DNA of 20,942 bases from an uncultured Eubacterium sp. (GCA_948468465.1 CAOKJJ010000084.1:1-20942); one strand, 5' to 3'; shown: positions 1 through 7,902, counted from the first letter of the stretch. Notes: generated by a model from the letters alone, not told the origin. Translations and numbers: made by a program.

Positions 1-14
1 TTAACATTCTGGAA

Positions 15-89
15 TAGGAGCCGAAATCCAGGCCCCGCCCCTCATCCAGCGTCCGAATAGCCATCCCCCCCCCCCCCAAAAAAAACGCA
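15..89 (-). repeat. End repeat, left copy (inverted relative to right copy)
   Basis: Positions 15-34 (TAGGAGCCGAAATCCAGGCC) are the exact reverse complement of 20920-20939. The match continues imperfectly through 49-63 (GCGTCCG-ATAGCCA) and 80-89 (AAAAAACGCA), which pair with 20889-20903 and 20877-20886. The left copy carries an extra run of 13 C (65-77) followed by 8 A (78-85). Both copies lie just downstream of the 3' end of a gene and read in the same sense relative to that gene. This suggests a dispersed intergenic element; that the window ends at a repeat-limited assembly break is inference. Confidence 0.8.
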
Positions 90-142
90 ACAAGCGGCGC
101 CGTACCGTGCCGGATACCGGCTTTATCATACAGCTGCCGCTT
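78..142 (-). terminator. Probable terminator of the SH3b-protein gene
   Basis: On the minus strand AAGCGGC (142-136) pairs with GCCGCTT (98-92), enclosing a small inner hairpin GCCGG-TAT-CCGGC (121-109). It is followed after a few bases by eight T (85-78). It starts 30 bases after the stop codon at 172. On the plus strand the same stem is followed by seven T (141-147), so it could work in both directions. Confidence 0.55.
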
Positions 143-171
143 TTTTTATGTTTTATCCTGTTTCTGATTAT

Positions 172-1809
172 TTAATGCAAATATTCTGTCTTAGCATACC
201 CGGTCTGGCCGTTCCAGGATACTTTTGTCCAGCCTTCTGCATAACTCATAATAACTGTAACAACATCTCCCTGATAAGCAAGTCCTACCCGGTCTGCGGT
301 TTCACTCATAGAGGTACGGATGTTTACAGAATCTGACAAGGTTATTCTGTCGCCTTCATTTAAATAAGATACTGAGGATGATGTCTGGTCTTGTGAAGTA
401 TCCTCTTTTTCCACTTTGGATTTGCTGGATACAATATATTCTTTTTTCACATATCCGAACTTACCTTTGCTTCTGACTCTGAACCATCCGTCTTTGCTCT
501 TTCCGTATATCATGACTTTTGTGCCGGCTTTTAACGTCTGCACAACATCGCTGTCCGTACTCTGCTTCTTACGCATATTTACCTTTGTTTTGGCATAAGC
601 CGTACGTTTCTGTACCTGAACTTTAGACGGATCCGATACAACGTACTCTTTGCTGATATATCCGGTCTTTCCTTTGCAGGTGACTTTAAACCAGCCGTCC
701 TGGCTTGTTCCATGAATGGTAAGCTTTGTGCCGGCATTTAATGTCTGTAATATCTCGCTGTCTGTGCTGCGCTTCTCACGCATATTTACTTTTGTCTTGG
801 CATAAGCTGTCCTCTTCTTTTCGGAAGTGCTTGTATTTGTAGAATTCGTATCATCTGAAGGGTTCTCCGTATCTGACGGATCTTCTTTCTGATCGTTATC
901 CTGATTATGATCCTGCTCGTTATCTTTGCTGTCTACATCATCTTTCTGATTATCATCTGTTTCGGAATTTTGCGAATCATCCTTTTTACCGTCATTTTTA
1001 TCTTTATCTTTTTTATCATTATTCTTATCATCTGCAGATGTCTGCGGATCAAAGCTTGCGACCCATTCAGCAAGCGCGTTCGGCATCGTCGTATACACCA
1101 TTGTTTTTAAATCTTCATCTTTTTCCACCGCTTTGTCCAGTTCTTTCCAGACATCTTTCTGCATCGCGATGATATCCTCATCTTCGCCAAATTCTGTAAG
1201 CAGCGTATTGACCTGGACATCCATCGTATTTTCTTTTCTGTCCTGATTAAAAGAACTGTATGCGTTATCTATATAAAAATTCCCCTTGCTGTCTTTGCGG
1301 ATATAAAAGCTTGCCATCTCCGGCGCTGTAGACGCAATATCCGGAAACTTCGTCTGCGTAATTACAATCACCGCATATTCCCCTTCTGCAATGCCTTTTT
1401 TCGTATAGCAGTTAATATCTTCATACGATTCTACGCATTCGCTGTAACACTGGATATAGCTTTTTTCCGTCTCAGAAATAGGAAACGCAATTTTTTCTAT
1501 CGACTGCGTATCCCCTTTCGCATAATATTTATAGTACTCTTCAAACAACGCATTGATCTGTGGATATGCGTTAACTTCAACCTCCTGTGTATTGCTGCCA
1601 TCGTCTGATTTTGTGTCCGCCTGTGTTACATTCGATTCGGACGGATCTTTGTCTCCGCCTGCTTTCTGTGATGTAGAAACAACAACTGCCAGTAAAACAA
1701 GCATTGCTCCCGTTGCGATATATTTTTTATATTTGGAACAAATATTTTTAATTGCATTTATATTAAAACTAACGTTATTATCATTTTTATTTGAATTTTT
1801 GGCTGCCAT
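172..1809 (-). CDS. Membrane-anchored protein with three bacterial SH3 domains
   Basis: A 545-residue protein, probably exported and tethered to the membrane, that may bind cell-wall material. It has a short cytoplasmic N-terminus, one membrane segment at about 31-46 with no signal-peptidase or lipobox motif that I can see, then a globular region of about 80-252 that I cannot assign (it may be NTF2-like). A very acidic Asp/Asn/Lys/Ser linker follows (about 258-332), then three SH3b domains at about 333-392, 402-461 and 487-545, each ending in a GY-x-K-x-EY motif. Domains 1 and 2 are near copies with a 69-residue period. No catalytic domain is visible, so a hydrolase role is not supported. The ATG start is set by AAGGAGG six bases upstream. 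It is monocistronic, followed by a hairpin terminator. The architecture is clear; the ligand is unknown. Confidence 0.85.
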   Translation of the reverse strand: MAAKNSNKNDNNVSFNINAIKNICSKYKKYIATGAMLVLLAVVVSTSQKAGGDKDPSESNVTQADTKSDDGSNTQEVEVNAYPQINALFEEYYKYYAKGDTQSIEKIAFPISETEKSYIQCYSECVESYEDINCYTKKGIAEGEYAVIVITQTKFPDIASTAPEMASFYIRKDSKGNFYIDNAYSSFNQDRKENTMDVQVNTLLTEFGEDEDIIAMQKDVWKELDKAVEKDEDLKTMVYTTMPNALAEWVASFDPQTSADDKNNDKKDKDKNDGKKDDSQNSETDDNQKDDVDSKDNEQDHNQDNDQKEDPSDTENPSDDTNSTNTSTSEKKRTAYAKTKVNMREKRSTDSEILQTLNAGTKLTIHGTSQDGWFKVTCKGKTGYISKEYVVSDPSKVQVQKRTAYAKTKVNMRKKQSTDSDVVQTLKAGTKVMIYGKSKDGWFRVRSKGKFGYVKKEYIVSSKSKVEKEDTSQDQTSSSVSYLNEGDRITLSDSVNIRTSMSETADRVGLAYQGDVVTVIMSYAEGWTKVSWNGQTGYAKTEYLH

Positions 1810-1920
1810 TGACTGCCTCCTTATCTGTCTATTGAAATATTCCTGAAATTGTCCTGAATTGCGAAAAAACGTAATGATACTACACGAAGACGCCGTATAA
1901 CGGTCGATTAGTCAGAAAAA

Positions 1921-1992
1921 TGCAACCGGCGGGAATCGAACCCACATTACAGGAGTCGGAGTCCTGCGTTCTATCCGTTAGACTACGGTTGC
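1921..1992 (-). tRNA. tRNA-Arg (anticodon CCG)
   Basis: The 72-base minus-strand sequence folds as a cloverleaf. The acceptor arms GCAACCG and CGGTTGC pair fully, the anticodon stem is CAGGA/TCCTG with a seven-base loop CTCCGAC that places CCG at 34-36, and the T arm is GTGGG-TTCGATT-CCCGC. The discriminator base is A and the 3' CCA is not encoded. CCG reads the arginine codon CGG, usually a rare codon in low-GC clostridia. It sits 45 bases after nrdG and has its own promoter in that gap. Confidence 0.95.
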
Positions 1993-2006
1993 AAAAGCTA
2001 GTACCT

Positions 2007-2035
2007 ATTATAACATGTTTTTCCATAAATGAAAA
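2007..2035 (-). promoter_or_regulatory. Promoter of the tRNA-Arg gene
   Basis: On the minus strand TTTTCA (2035-2030), a 17-base spacer and a perfect TATAAT (2012-2007) lie 14 bases before the mature tRNA 5' end, giving a very short leader. It fits in the gap between the nrdG stop and the tRNA. Confidence 0.65.
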
Positions 2036-2037
2036 GA

Positions 2038-2559
2038 CTAAATTTCTAACAATATTATTTTTTTCTGCTGCTTAGTTTTCGGCAAATCTATCAAACGCTG
2101 GTTTTCTGAACCGCGAAAACGCAGATTTATATTTTTCTCAGCCTCGTGAAATTCACCATCTACAAGTACATCTATCATCGAAAGCATCTCATCCGTCACT
2201 TCGCATCTGGCACGGCTGTCTTCGATTAAATCCGTCTCATACGTATAACCTGTATAACACCAGATGTCCTTCTGAGGAGCATATTCTTTCACATGCCGAA
2301 GCAGCTTTACAAGCTCCCTCTGATTTTCCGGTTCAAAAGGCTCTCCGCCAAGCAGTGTTAAGCCTCTGATATAGTCGTGATTTAATGCATTTAAAATCTG
2401 CTGCTGCGTTGCTTTCGTATAAGGAGCGCCGTATTTAAAATCCCACGTCTCCGGCTGAAAACACCCTTTGCAATGATGCGTGCATCCGGATACAAATAAA
2501 GTTACCCTTACTCCAATGCCATTTGCAATATCTGTCGTTTTAATCGCTCCGTAATACAT
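2038..2559 (-). CDS. nrdG: Anaerobic ribonucleotide reductase activating protein
   Basis: A 173-residue radical-SAM enzyme that installs the glycyl radical on the anaerobic class III ribonucleotide reductase NrdD, allowing dNTP synthesis without oxygen. The iron-sulfur motif C-x3-C-x2-C is Cys26, Cys30 and Cys33 (CTHHCKGC), and GGEPF at 71-75 is the SAM-binding glycine motif. Length and N-terminus (MYYGAIK..DI.NG.G.R) match the family. The ribosome site is weak (GAGGCGG, about nine bases before ATG). Its usual partner nrdD is not in the window: upstream lies the divergent DAHP synthase gene and downstream a tRNA. The gene therefore stands as a single unit with its own promoter, unless nrdD lies elsewhere in the genome. 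Confidence 0.93.
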   Translation of the reverse strand: MYYGAIKTTDIANGIGVRVTLFVSGCTHHCKGCFQPETWDFKYGAPYTKATQQQILNALNHDYIRGLTLLGGEPFEPENQRELVKLLRHVKEYAPQKDIWCYTGYTYETDLIEDSRARCEVTDEMLSMIDVLVDGEFHEAEKNINLRFRGSENQRLIDLPKTKQQKKIILLEI

Positions 2560-2622
2560 GTGTCAACGCCGCCTCTCATTCTATTTGACTGCTGTTTTCC
2601 TGTCGTTTTTAAATGCAGGATT

Positions 2623-2651
2623 ATTATACCTGATTCTTTTATATTCGACAA
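2623..2651 (-). promoter_or_regulatory. Promoter of nrdG
   Basis: On the minus strand TTGTCG (2651-2646), a 17-base spacer and a perfect TATAAT (2628-2623) lie about 65 bases upstream of the nrdG start, inside the divergent nrdG/DAHP-synthase intergenic region. Confidence 0.7.
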
Positions 2652-2708
2652 GCTATTTTTAGAAATTCTTTCAGATTTTTATACTTGTGCTGCATGGCAT
2701 CACAGAAT

Positions 2709-2737
2709 TTGACAAATAAAATGCTCTCATGTAAAAT
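2709..2737 (+). promoter_or_regulatory. Promoter of the DAHP synthase gene
   Basis: A consensus TTGACA (2709-2714), a 17-base spacer and TAAAAT (2732-2737) lie 50 bases before the start codon. The leader is too short for a T-box or a trp-type attenuator, and I see none. Confidence 0.75.
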
Positions 2738-2787
2738 AAATAGCGTTCGAAAATGTATCTGATAATTTTAATAAAAGGAGAATCGCA

Positions 2788-3822
2788 ATGAGTTTTCAAT
2801 TTGTCAGGGAGCTTCCAACTCCTGCCGTTGTAAAAGAAATGCATCCCGTTCCGGCTGAACTTGCGGAATTGAAAAGAGAAAGGGACCGTATGATTTCCGA
2901 TGTAATAACGGGCAAAGACGACCGCTTTCTTGTAATCATTGGACCATGTTCCGCTGACCGGGAAGACGCGGTCTGTGAATATGTCAGCAGGCTTGCTCCT
3001 ATTCAGGAAAAAGTAAAAGACCGCTTATTGATTATTCCAAGAATCTATACGAACAAACCGCGTACTACAGGAGAAGGATATAAGGGAATCGTATCGCAGC
3101 CGAATCCTGAAGAAGCGCCAAATATGTTAAACGGCCTTATGGCTATGCGTAAAATGCACATACGTGCGATCAAAGAAAGCGGGCTGACCGCCGCGGATGA
3201 GATGCTTTATTGTGAAAACTGGAGCTTTGTAGACGACCTTCTTTCGTATGTGGCTATTGGCGCACGTTCTGTGGAAGACCAGCTGCACCGCCTGACGGCC
3301 AGTGGTTTTGATGTCGCGGCTGGCATGAAAAACCCGACGAGCGGAGATTTTTCAGTTATGCTGAATTCCGTTTATGCCGCACAGCACCCGCATCATTTTA
3401 TTTACCGCAATTATGAAGTAGATACAAACGGCAATCCGCTGACGCATGTCATTTTGCGCGGTGCGGTAAGCAAACACGGCAATACTGTACAAAACTATCA
3501 TTACGAGGATATTATGCGTCTGCTGGAACGCTATGACAGTATGCATCTTGCACATCCTGCGGCGGTGATTGACGCAAACCATTCCAATTCCAATAAGCAA
3601 TATAAAGAACAGATCCGGATCGTCAAAGAGGTTATGCATAATCGAATCGTATCACCCGAAATTCATGCGCTTGTAAAAGGCGTTATGGTGGAAAGCTATC
3701 TGGAAGAGGGTTCGCAAAAGATCGGCGACCATATTTACGGCAAATCCATTACCGACCCATGCCTTGGCTGGGAAGATACGGAAAATTTGATTTATACAAT
3801 CGCGGAAATGAATCATTCCTGA
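2788..3822 (+). CDS. aroF: 3-deoxy-7-phosphoheptulonate (DAHP) synthase, class I AroFGH type
   Basis: Catalyses the first step of the shikimate pathway: phosphoenolpyruvate plus erythrose 4-phosphate gives DAHP, leading to chorismate and the aromatic amino acids. The 344-residue length fits the E. coli AroF/G/H type. Visible signatures are GPCSADR at 52-58 (Cys53 as probable metal ligand), PRTTGEGYKG at 91-100 (PEP binding) and a later FDVAAGMKNPTSGD stretch of the barrel. The roughly 50-residue N-terminal extension typical of feedback-regulated enzymes is present; which aromatic amino acid inhibits it cannot be read from the sequence. AAAGGAG lies seven bases before ATG. It is transcribed alone from a consensus promoter, and its last ten bases overlap the end of the convergent xerD. 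The symbol is generic among aroF/G/H. Confidence 0.93.
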   Translation: MSFQFVRELPTPAVVKEMHPVPAELAELKRERDRMISDVITGKDDRFLVIIGPCSADREDAVCEYVSRLAPIQEKVKDRLLIIPRIYTNKPRTTGEGYKGIVSQPNPEEAPNMLNGLMAMRKMHIRAIKESGLTAADEMLYCENWSFVDDLLSYVAIGARSVEDQLHRLTASGFDVAAGMKNPTSGDFSVMLNSVYAAQHPHHFIYRNYEVDTNGNPLTHVILRGAVSKHGNTVQNYHYEDIMRLLERYDSMHLAHPAAVIDANHSNSNKQYKEQIRIVKEVMHNRIVSPEIHALVKGVMVESYLEEGSQKIGDHIYGKSITDPCLGWEDTENLIYTIAEMNHS

Positions 3823-4730
3823 GCGTCCTTTTCCCGTGGGTGTGCTTTCGTATATTCTTCCCGTACGGACACGTGATGCATTTTTGCGTAAACCTGTGCG
3901 GCTGAAAGGTCCGCGTATCCCATCATCTCCTGAACCGCATACAAATCGGCTCCGTTATGAACCAGATGCGCAGCAAACGAATGGCGGAGCGTATGCGGTG
4001 TAATTTCCCCTTCAATACCCGCAGATTTTGCATATTGCTTTACCAGCTTCCAAAATCCCTGCCGGCTCATTTTTTGTCCGGAAAGATTCGTAAACAGCTT
4101 TGTGCAAAGGCCATCTTTCACTAACACCGGCCTTGCTTTTTCCATATATTCCATCAATGATTTTTTTGCGGCCTTTCCAAAAGGAACCACTCGTTCTTTG
4201 GCTCCCTGGCTGCATAAAAGATATTCCATCGTCAGGTTAATGTCGTCCAGCTTAAGTTCTACCAGTTCGCTGACTCTGATTCCGGTCGCATACAAAAGCT
4301 CCAGCATCGCCCGGTCCCTCATGGCTTTTGGCGAATCCCCTTTTGGCTGCTGCAAAAGCTTTACAACCTCTTCGGGCGTCAAAATACAGGGTGGTTCTTT
4401 TTCTACTCTTGGCGCCTTTAGCTCTACTGCATAATTTTGAACCAAACTCCCATCCTGTTCCAGATATCTGAAAAAAGATTTTATGGAAGCAGCTGCCCTG
4501 GCAATCGTTGCTGGTTTTTTCTTTTCCAGCTCCATCCGCCGTAAATAATCCTTAAGATGTTGTGTGCCAGACTGGTTCAATTCCGTAATTTGATACACCG
4601 AAACAGAGGCCAGATAGTCTGCCATTTGAAGCAGGTCACGCTGATAGGATATCACCGTATTATGCGCAATATTTTTCTGCTGCAGTACTGCGATGTATGC
4701 AGCAATTTTCTCTTTGATATCAGTTCCCAT
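3813..4730 (-). CDS. xerD: Tyrosine recombinase, XerD-like
   Basis: A 305-residue tyrosine recombinase of XerC/XerD type, expected to act with a partner at dif to resolve chromosome dimers. It has an N-terminal SAM-like core-binding domain (about 4-92) and a C-terminal catalytic domain (about 115-290). Catalytic residues seen are Arg152 (ATGIRVSE), Lys178 (GAKER), His246 and Arg249 (HTLRH) and the nucleophile Tyr281. The position nine residues before that Tyr, His or Trp in the family, is Tyr272 (MGYADLS). I chose the ATG at 4730 because AAGGA lies ahead of it and the protein then begins like XerD; an ATG 78 bases further upstream would place a 26-residue tail across an intercistronic hairpin. 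Order xerD-spoIIM-nudix recalls Bacillus. It converges on, and overlaps, the DAHP synthase gene. Confidence 0.88.
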   Translation of the reverse strand: MGTDIKEKIAAYIAVLQQKNIAHNTVISYQRDLLQMADYLASVSVYQITELNQSGTQHLKDYLRRMELEKKKPATIARAAASIKSFFRYLEQDGSLVQNYAVELKAPRVEKEPPCILTPEEVVKLLQQPKGDSPKAMRDRAMLELLYATGIRVSELVELKLDDINLTMEYLLCSQGAKERVVPFGKAAKKSLMEYMEKARPVLVKDGLCTKLFTNLSGQKMSRQGFWKLVKQYAKSAGIEGEITPHTLRHSFAAHLVHNGADLYAVQEMMGYADLSAAQVYAKMHHVSVREEYTKAHPREKDAQE

Positions 4731-4772
4731 TCCGCTTCCTTCTCCCTCATCCATGACCAATCCCCGGAAACC

Positions 4773-4819
4773 GTATGTAAAACAACGGTGGCTGCAAATG
4801 CCGTTCACTATTTACATAC
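4773..4819 (-). other. Intercistronic stem-loop between spoIIM and xerD
   Basis: GTATGTAAA (4773-4781) and TTTACATAC (4811-4819) are perfect inverted repeats, enclosing a second pairing AACGG (4784-4788) with CCGTT (4801-4805). No T run follows, so it is not a classical terminator. It could act as an mRNA processing or stability element that uncouples xerD from spoIIM (inference). Confidence 0.5.
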
Positions 4820-4825
4820 AATTCC

Positions 4826-5443
4826 TTACATCCTTCGTATATAACTCTTTAATAACATCGGATTTATGTAACTTTCCAGCCAGACTCCCGCAATCATACA
4901 AAGAATTGCCGAAAGCAGCAAAAATAAATTCGGATTTTTCCAAAGCTTTTTCATGCCCCTTGGCATTTCAAGCTCAGTCTTTGTATCAAATAATATTTTA
5001 CCCAGTCCGAAATATGCGCCAGCATAGCAAATAACCTGCGGAAATATGGAAAGCAGTACAATCACCATTCCCTGAAACTTCATACATACAAGCGCATTCA
5101 CAAATAAATATCCAAGTGAAAACGCATACCAGCCTGTAACACCTAACAGCGCCAGTATGCCAAAACGCGTATACACAAACAATGCTGTCATACTAAAAAC
5201 TTTCATCCTGCGTTTGAGTAAAAACAAAAAATATGCACCTGCATCCAGTTCCATATATGCCAGCTGTCCCACATAATATTGATTCAGCATGCCGTATTGA
5301 ACCATCTTTTCTGTTCCAACCCAATTTGCTGTCAATATGCCCAGAAAAAACATCAGAAAAAAACATCCTGCAAGAAATCCCTTCCAGGGAATTTTCGGAA
5401 ATTGAAAATGCGGTATTTGAATGATTCGGCGTTTTATTTTCAC
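4826..5443 (-). CDS. spoIIM: Stage II sporulation protein M
   Basis: A 205-residue multi-pass membrane protein. SpoIIM with SpoIID and SpoIIP forms the peptidoglycan-remodelling machine that drives engulfment of the forespore. Membrane segments are visible at about 22-39, 85-102, 104-121, 124-146 and 172-188; the segment near the end is followed by ESYINP (190-195), a feature of the SpoIIM/DUF95 family. The start is GTG at 5443 with only a weak purine-rich ribosome site (AAAGAGA), so expression is probably modest or coupled to the Nudix gene 68 bases upstream. Context (Nudix before it, xerD after it) resembles the spoIIM locus of Bacillus and clostridia and supports the call. It is a marker of a spore former. 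Confidence 0.85.
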   Translation of the reverse strand: MKIKRRIIQIPHFQFPKIPWKGFLAGCFFLMFFLGILTANWVGTEKMVQYGMLNQYYVGQLAYMELDAGAYFLFLLKRRMKVFSMTALFVYTRFGILALLGVTGWYAFSLGYLFVNALVCMKFQGMVIVLLSIFPQVICYAGAYFGLGKILFDTKTELEMPRGMKKLWKNPNLFLLLSAILCMIAGVWLESYINPMLLKSYIRRM

Positions 5444-5511
5444 TACATGTCTCTTTTTCTTTTTCCAATTAATTTAATGTATGCTTTTTTTCTGTTTTTA
5501 TGCCGGTCATT

Positions 5512-6051
5512 TTATCTGTATTTATTTTTATATGCCATCAGTGCAGCCACGGTTTTTCCATCCTGAATCTCGCCTGCGTATATTTTTTCACATAAAACAT
5601 CCAAATCCATTGGTTCCAGCTCAATAAATTCATATGGATCCAAATGCTGCGTGCCTGGTTTTAAATCCCTTGCCACATAGACATCAATAAACTCGTTATC
5701 ATAAGCTACCGTTGGTTTTAAAGAAATCAAAAAATCCAGGCTGTCACTTCGGTAACCCGTCTCTTCTTCCAGTTCCCTTGCCGCGCACACTTTTGTGTCC
5801 TCTAAAGTATTGTCCCTTGCACCGGCTGGTATCTCAATTGTCATGCGTTCCAGTGCGTTCCGATATTGATGCACCATTAAAATTTTACCGTCATCCATCA
5901 CCGGGACTACCGCCGCAGCACCTTTTCGATGGGAAATAAAATCCCACTTCACTACTTTTCCATCCGGCATCTGCATATAATCCGTATAAAAGTCTAAAAT
6001 CGCTCCCTGAAATTCTAATTTCCTGTCAATTCTTATAATTTTGTTATCCAT
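5512..6051 (-). CDS. nudF: Nudix hydrolase, probable ADP-ribose pyrophosphatase
   Basis: A 179-residue Nudix enzyme, likely cleaving ADP-ribose to AMP and ribose 5-phosphate. The Nudix box runs from Gly77 (IPAG) to Tyr100; ARELEEETGY at 91-100 holds the Mg-binding glutamates. There is one extra residue between the box glycine and its first glutamate compared with the standard GX5E. I chose the ATG at 6051, which has AAAGGA nine bases upstream and gives the usual family length. An in-frame ATG at 6165 would add 38 residues, but it has no ribosome site and its coding stretch contains the rny terminator, so I reject it. It probably forms an operon with spoIIM and xerD, as in Bacillus. The substrate is inferred from family; the symbol is tentative. 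Confidence 0.85.
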   Translation of the reverse strand: MDNKIIRIDRKLEFQGAILDFYTDYMQMPDGKVVKWDFISHRKGAAAVVPVMDDGKILMVHQYRNALERMTIEIPAGARDNTLEDTKVCAARELEEETGYRSDSLDFLISLKPTVAYDNEFIDVYVARDLKPGTQHLDPYEFIELEPMDLDVLCEKIYAGEIQDGKTVAALMAYKNKYR

Positions 6052-6108
6052 TTCCCTCTTCCTTTCCATACGATGTCTGACGGCATCCCATGCCTTTTCA
6101 TTCCTTTG

Positions 6109-6149
6109 AAAAAAAGCGCCAAAACCATTGTTCAAACGGTCTTGACGCT
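6109..6149 (-). terminator. Intrinsic terminator of rny
   Basis: On the minus strand AGCGTCAAGACC and GGTTTTGGCGCT form a continuous 12-pair stem (two or three G-T wobbles) with an 11-base loop, directly followed by six T. It starts 30 bases after the rny stop codon and lies before the chosen Nudix start. Confidence 0.85.
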
Positions 6150-6178
6150 TATCATACTCTTTCATTTTGTAATCATGA

Positions 6179-7732
6179 TTATTTCGCGTAATCTATCACT
6201 CTTGATTCGCGAATTACATTCACCTTAATCTGTCCCGGATATTGTAACTGCGACTCAATCTGCTTTGATATGTCTCTTGCGAGTAATACCATATCTGCAT
6301 CGCTTACCTGCTCCGGTACAACCATAATACGAATCTCCCTGCCTGCCTGAATAGCAAAAGATTTTTCAACCCCTTTAAAACTGTTTGTAATATCCTCTAA
6401 CTGCTGAAGACGGTTCGAATATGTCTCTAATGTTTCTCTCCTTGCACCTGGCCTTGCCGCGCTGATCGTATCCGCTGCCTGCACCAGACATGCAACTATA
6501 GACTGTGGTTCCACATCACCATGATGCGCTTCTACTGCATTAATAATAACAGCTGATTCTTTGTATTTTTTACAAATATCAACTCCGATCTGAATATGTG
6601 AGCCTTCCATCTCATGGTCGACTGATTTTCCGATATCATGTAATAAACCTGCACGTTTTGCAGTTCTGGCATCTACGCCGATCTCTGCTGCCAGCAGTCC
6701 TGCCAGCTGCGCCACTTCAATCGAATGCTTCAGGGCATTTTGTCCATAACTGGTCCTGAACTTCATACGTCCAAGCAGACGTACCAATTCCGGATGAAGT
6801 CCATGAATCCCGGCTTCCAGTGTAGCTGTTTCGCCTTCTTCCCGGATCATGTTCTCTACTTCTTTTTGCGCCTTTTCCACCATTTCTTCAATTCTTGCCG
6901 GATGTATCCGGCCGTCAACAATCAATTTTTCCAATGCAATACGCGCGACTTCTCTTCGGATCGGATCAAACCCTGAAAGAATGACCGCTTCTGGTGTATC
7001 ATCAATGATCAGATCTATTCCGGTCAGTGTTTCCAGCGTGCGGATATTCCGGCCTTCCCGGCCGATAATGCGTCCCTTCATCTCGTCATTTGGAAGCTGG
7101 ACAACAGATATGGAAGTCTCGGCAACATGGTCCGCCGCACATTTTTGAATGGCAGTAACGACATAATCCCTTGCTTTCTTTCCCGCTTCTTCTCTGGCCC
7201 TTGTTTCCATTTCTTTGATCATTTTTGCAGTATCAAGCTTTACATCATCTTCTACGGTCTTTAAAAGATATTCTTTTGCTTGCTCGGAGGTAAGCCCGGA
7301 GATTCTTTCCAGTTCCTGTAATCGTTCCTCATTCAGCTTTGCGACTTCTTCCTTCTGCCTGTTAATCTCTTCTTCTTTCGCTGCAAATCCGGCTTCCCGC
7401 TTCTCAATCGCATCCAGTTTTTTATCCAGATTTGATTCTTTCTGCTCTATCCGACGCTCATTTCGCTGAATTTCTGCCCGCCGCTCTTTAATCTCGCGAT
7501 CAAGTTCATTTTTCGTTCGAATGGACTCTTCCTTTACTTCCAGCAAAGATTCACGCTTTTTCGTCTCAGCCGTCTTTACCGCCTCATCAATGATTGCCCT
7601 CGCTTTATCATCCGCTGAACCAATTTTCGCCTCTACGACTTTTTTCTGGTAAGCAGAGGTGACAAAGTAAGTAACCGGCACCGAAATCACAATTGTAATT
7701 AATACAGCAATGATGATTGGTATTGGTGACAC
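6179..7732 (-). CDS. rny: Ribonuclease Y
   Basis: A 517-residue membrane-bound endoribonuclease that starts bulk mRNA decay in Gram-positive bacteria. An N-terminal membrane segment (4-24) is followed by a long charged coiled coil (about 30-185), a KH RNA-binding domain with GREG at 224-227, and an HD phosphohydrolase domain with His336 and the His365-Asp366 pair (LLHDIGKS). Length and order match Bacillus RNase Y. The start is GTG at 7732, preceded by AAGGAGG. It has its own promoter, a leader of about 115 bases with a stem-loop, and a strong terminator, so it is monocistronic. The ribosome site can fold into a small hairpin, which may allow feedback on translation. Confidence 0.95.
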   Translation of the reverse strand: MSPIPIIIAVLITIVISVPVTYFVTSAYQKKVVEAKIGSADDKARAIIDEAVKTAETKKRESLLEVKEESIRTKNELDREIKERRAEIQRNERRIEQKESNLDKKLDAIEKREAGFAAKEEEINRQKEEVAKLNEERLQELERISGLTSEQAKEYLLKTVEDDVKLDTAKMIKEMETRAREEAGKKARDYVVTAIQKCAADHVAETSISVVQLPNDEMKGRIIGREGRNIRTLETLTGIDLIIDDTPEAVILSGFDPIRREVARIALEKLIVDGRIHPARIEEMVEKAQKEVENMIREEGETATLEAGIHGLHPELVRLLGRMKFRTSYGQNALKHSIEVAQLAGLLAAEIGVDARTAKRAGLLHDIGKSVDHEMEGSHIQIGVDICKKYKESAVIINAVEAHHGDVEPQSIVACLVQAADTISAARPGARRETLETYSNRLQQLEDITNSFKGVEKSFAIQAGREIRIMVVPEQVSDADMVLLARDISKQIESQLQYPGQIKVNVIRESRVIDYAK

Positions 7733-7745
7733 AGGAGCACCTCCT
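7733..7745 (-). promoter_or_regulatory. Hairpin over the rny ribosome binding site
   Basis: On the minus strand AGGAG-GTG-CTCCT forms a five-pair stem with a three-base loop. It buries the Shine-Dalgarno core of rny and ends at the base before the GTG start. Small but perfect; a regulatory role is inference. Confidence 0.4.
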
Positions 7746-7783
7746 TATTTAGTTTTCATTGTACATATAACATCACTCAATTG

Positions 7784-7817
7784 CAGTCTTTTTCATAAAT
7801 GATACACGAAAAGACTG
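7784..7817 (-). other. Stem-loop in the rny 5' leader
   Basis: CAGTCTTTT (7784-7792) and AAAAGACTG (7809-7817) are perfect nine-base inverted repeats with a 16-base loop. The structure sits in the transcribed leader between the rny promoter and start codon and is not followed by a T run, so termination is unlikely. Confidence 0.5.
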
Positions 7818-7853
7818 TATATTATCGTTCAAGTCATAAATAACAACAATTAG

Positions 7854-7882
7854 ATTTTATACTTTCCATTGCATTATGTCAA
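7854..7882 (-). promoter_or_regulatory. Promoter of rny
   Basis: On the minus strand a consensus TTGACA (7882-7877), 17-base spacer and TAAAAT (7859-7854) lie just after the recX stop codon and about 120 bases before the rny start. This separates rny from the recA-recX unit. Confidence 0.75.
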
Positions 7883-7902
7883 GTAGATTCCTAATTCTAA
7901 AA

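Noticed and set aside
1921..1992. tRNA gene as an integration site for a mobile element
   Set aside because: No duplicated tRNA 3' end, integrase or foreign genes were seen next to it; XerD here is in a housekeeping context.
4731..4808. N-terminal extension of XerD
   Set aside because: The added residues do not look like XerD and overlap an intercistronic hairpin; the ATG at 4730 follows AAGGA.
6052..6165. N-terminal extension of the Nudix protein
   Set aside because: No ribosome site at 6165, and the stretch contains the 12-pair rny terminator. The ATG at 6051 has a good site and normal family length.
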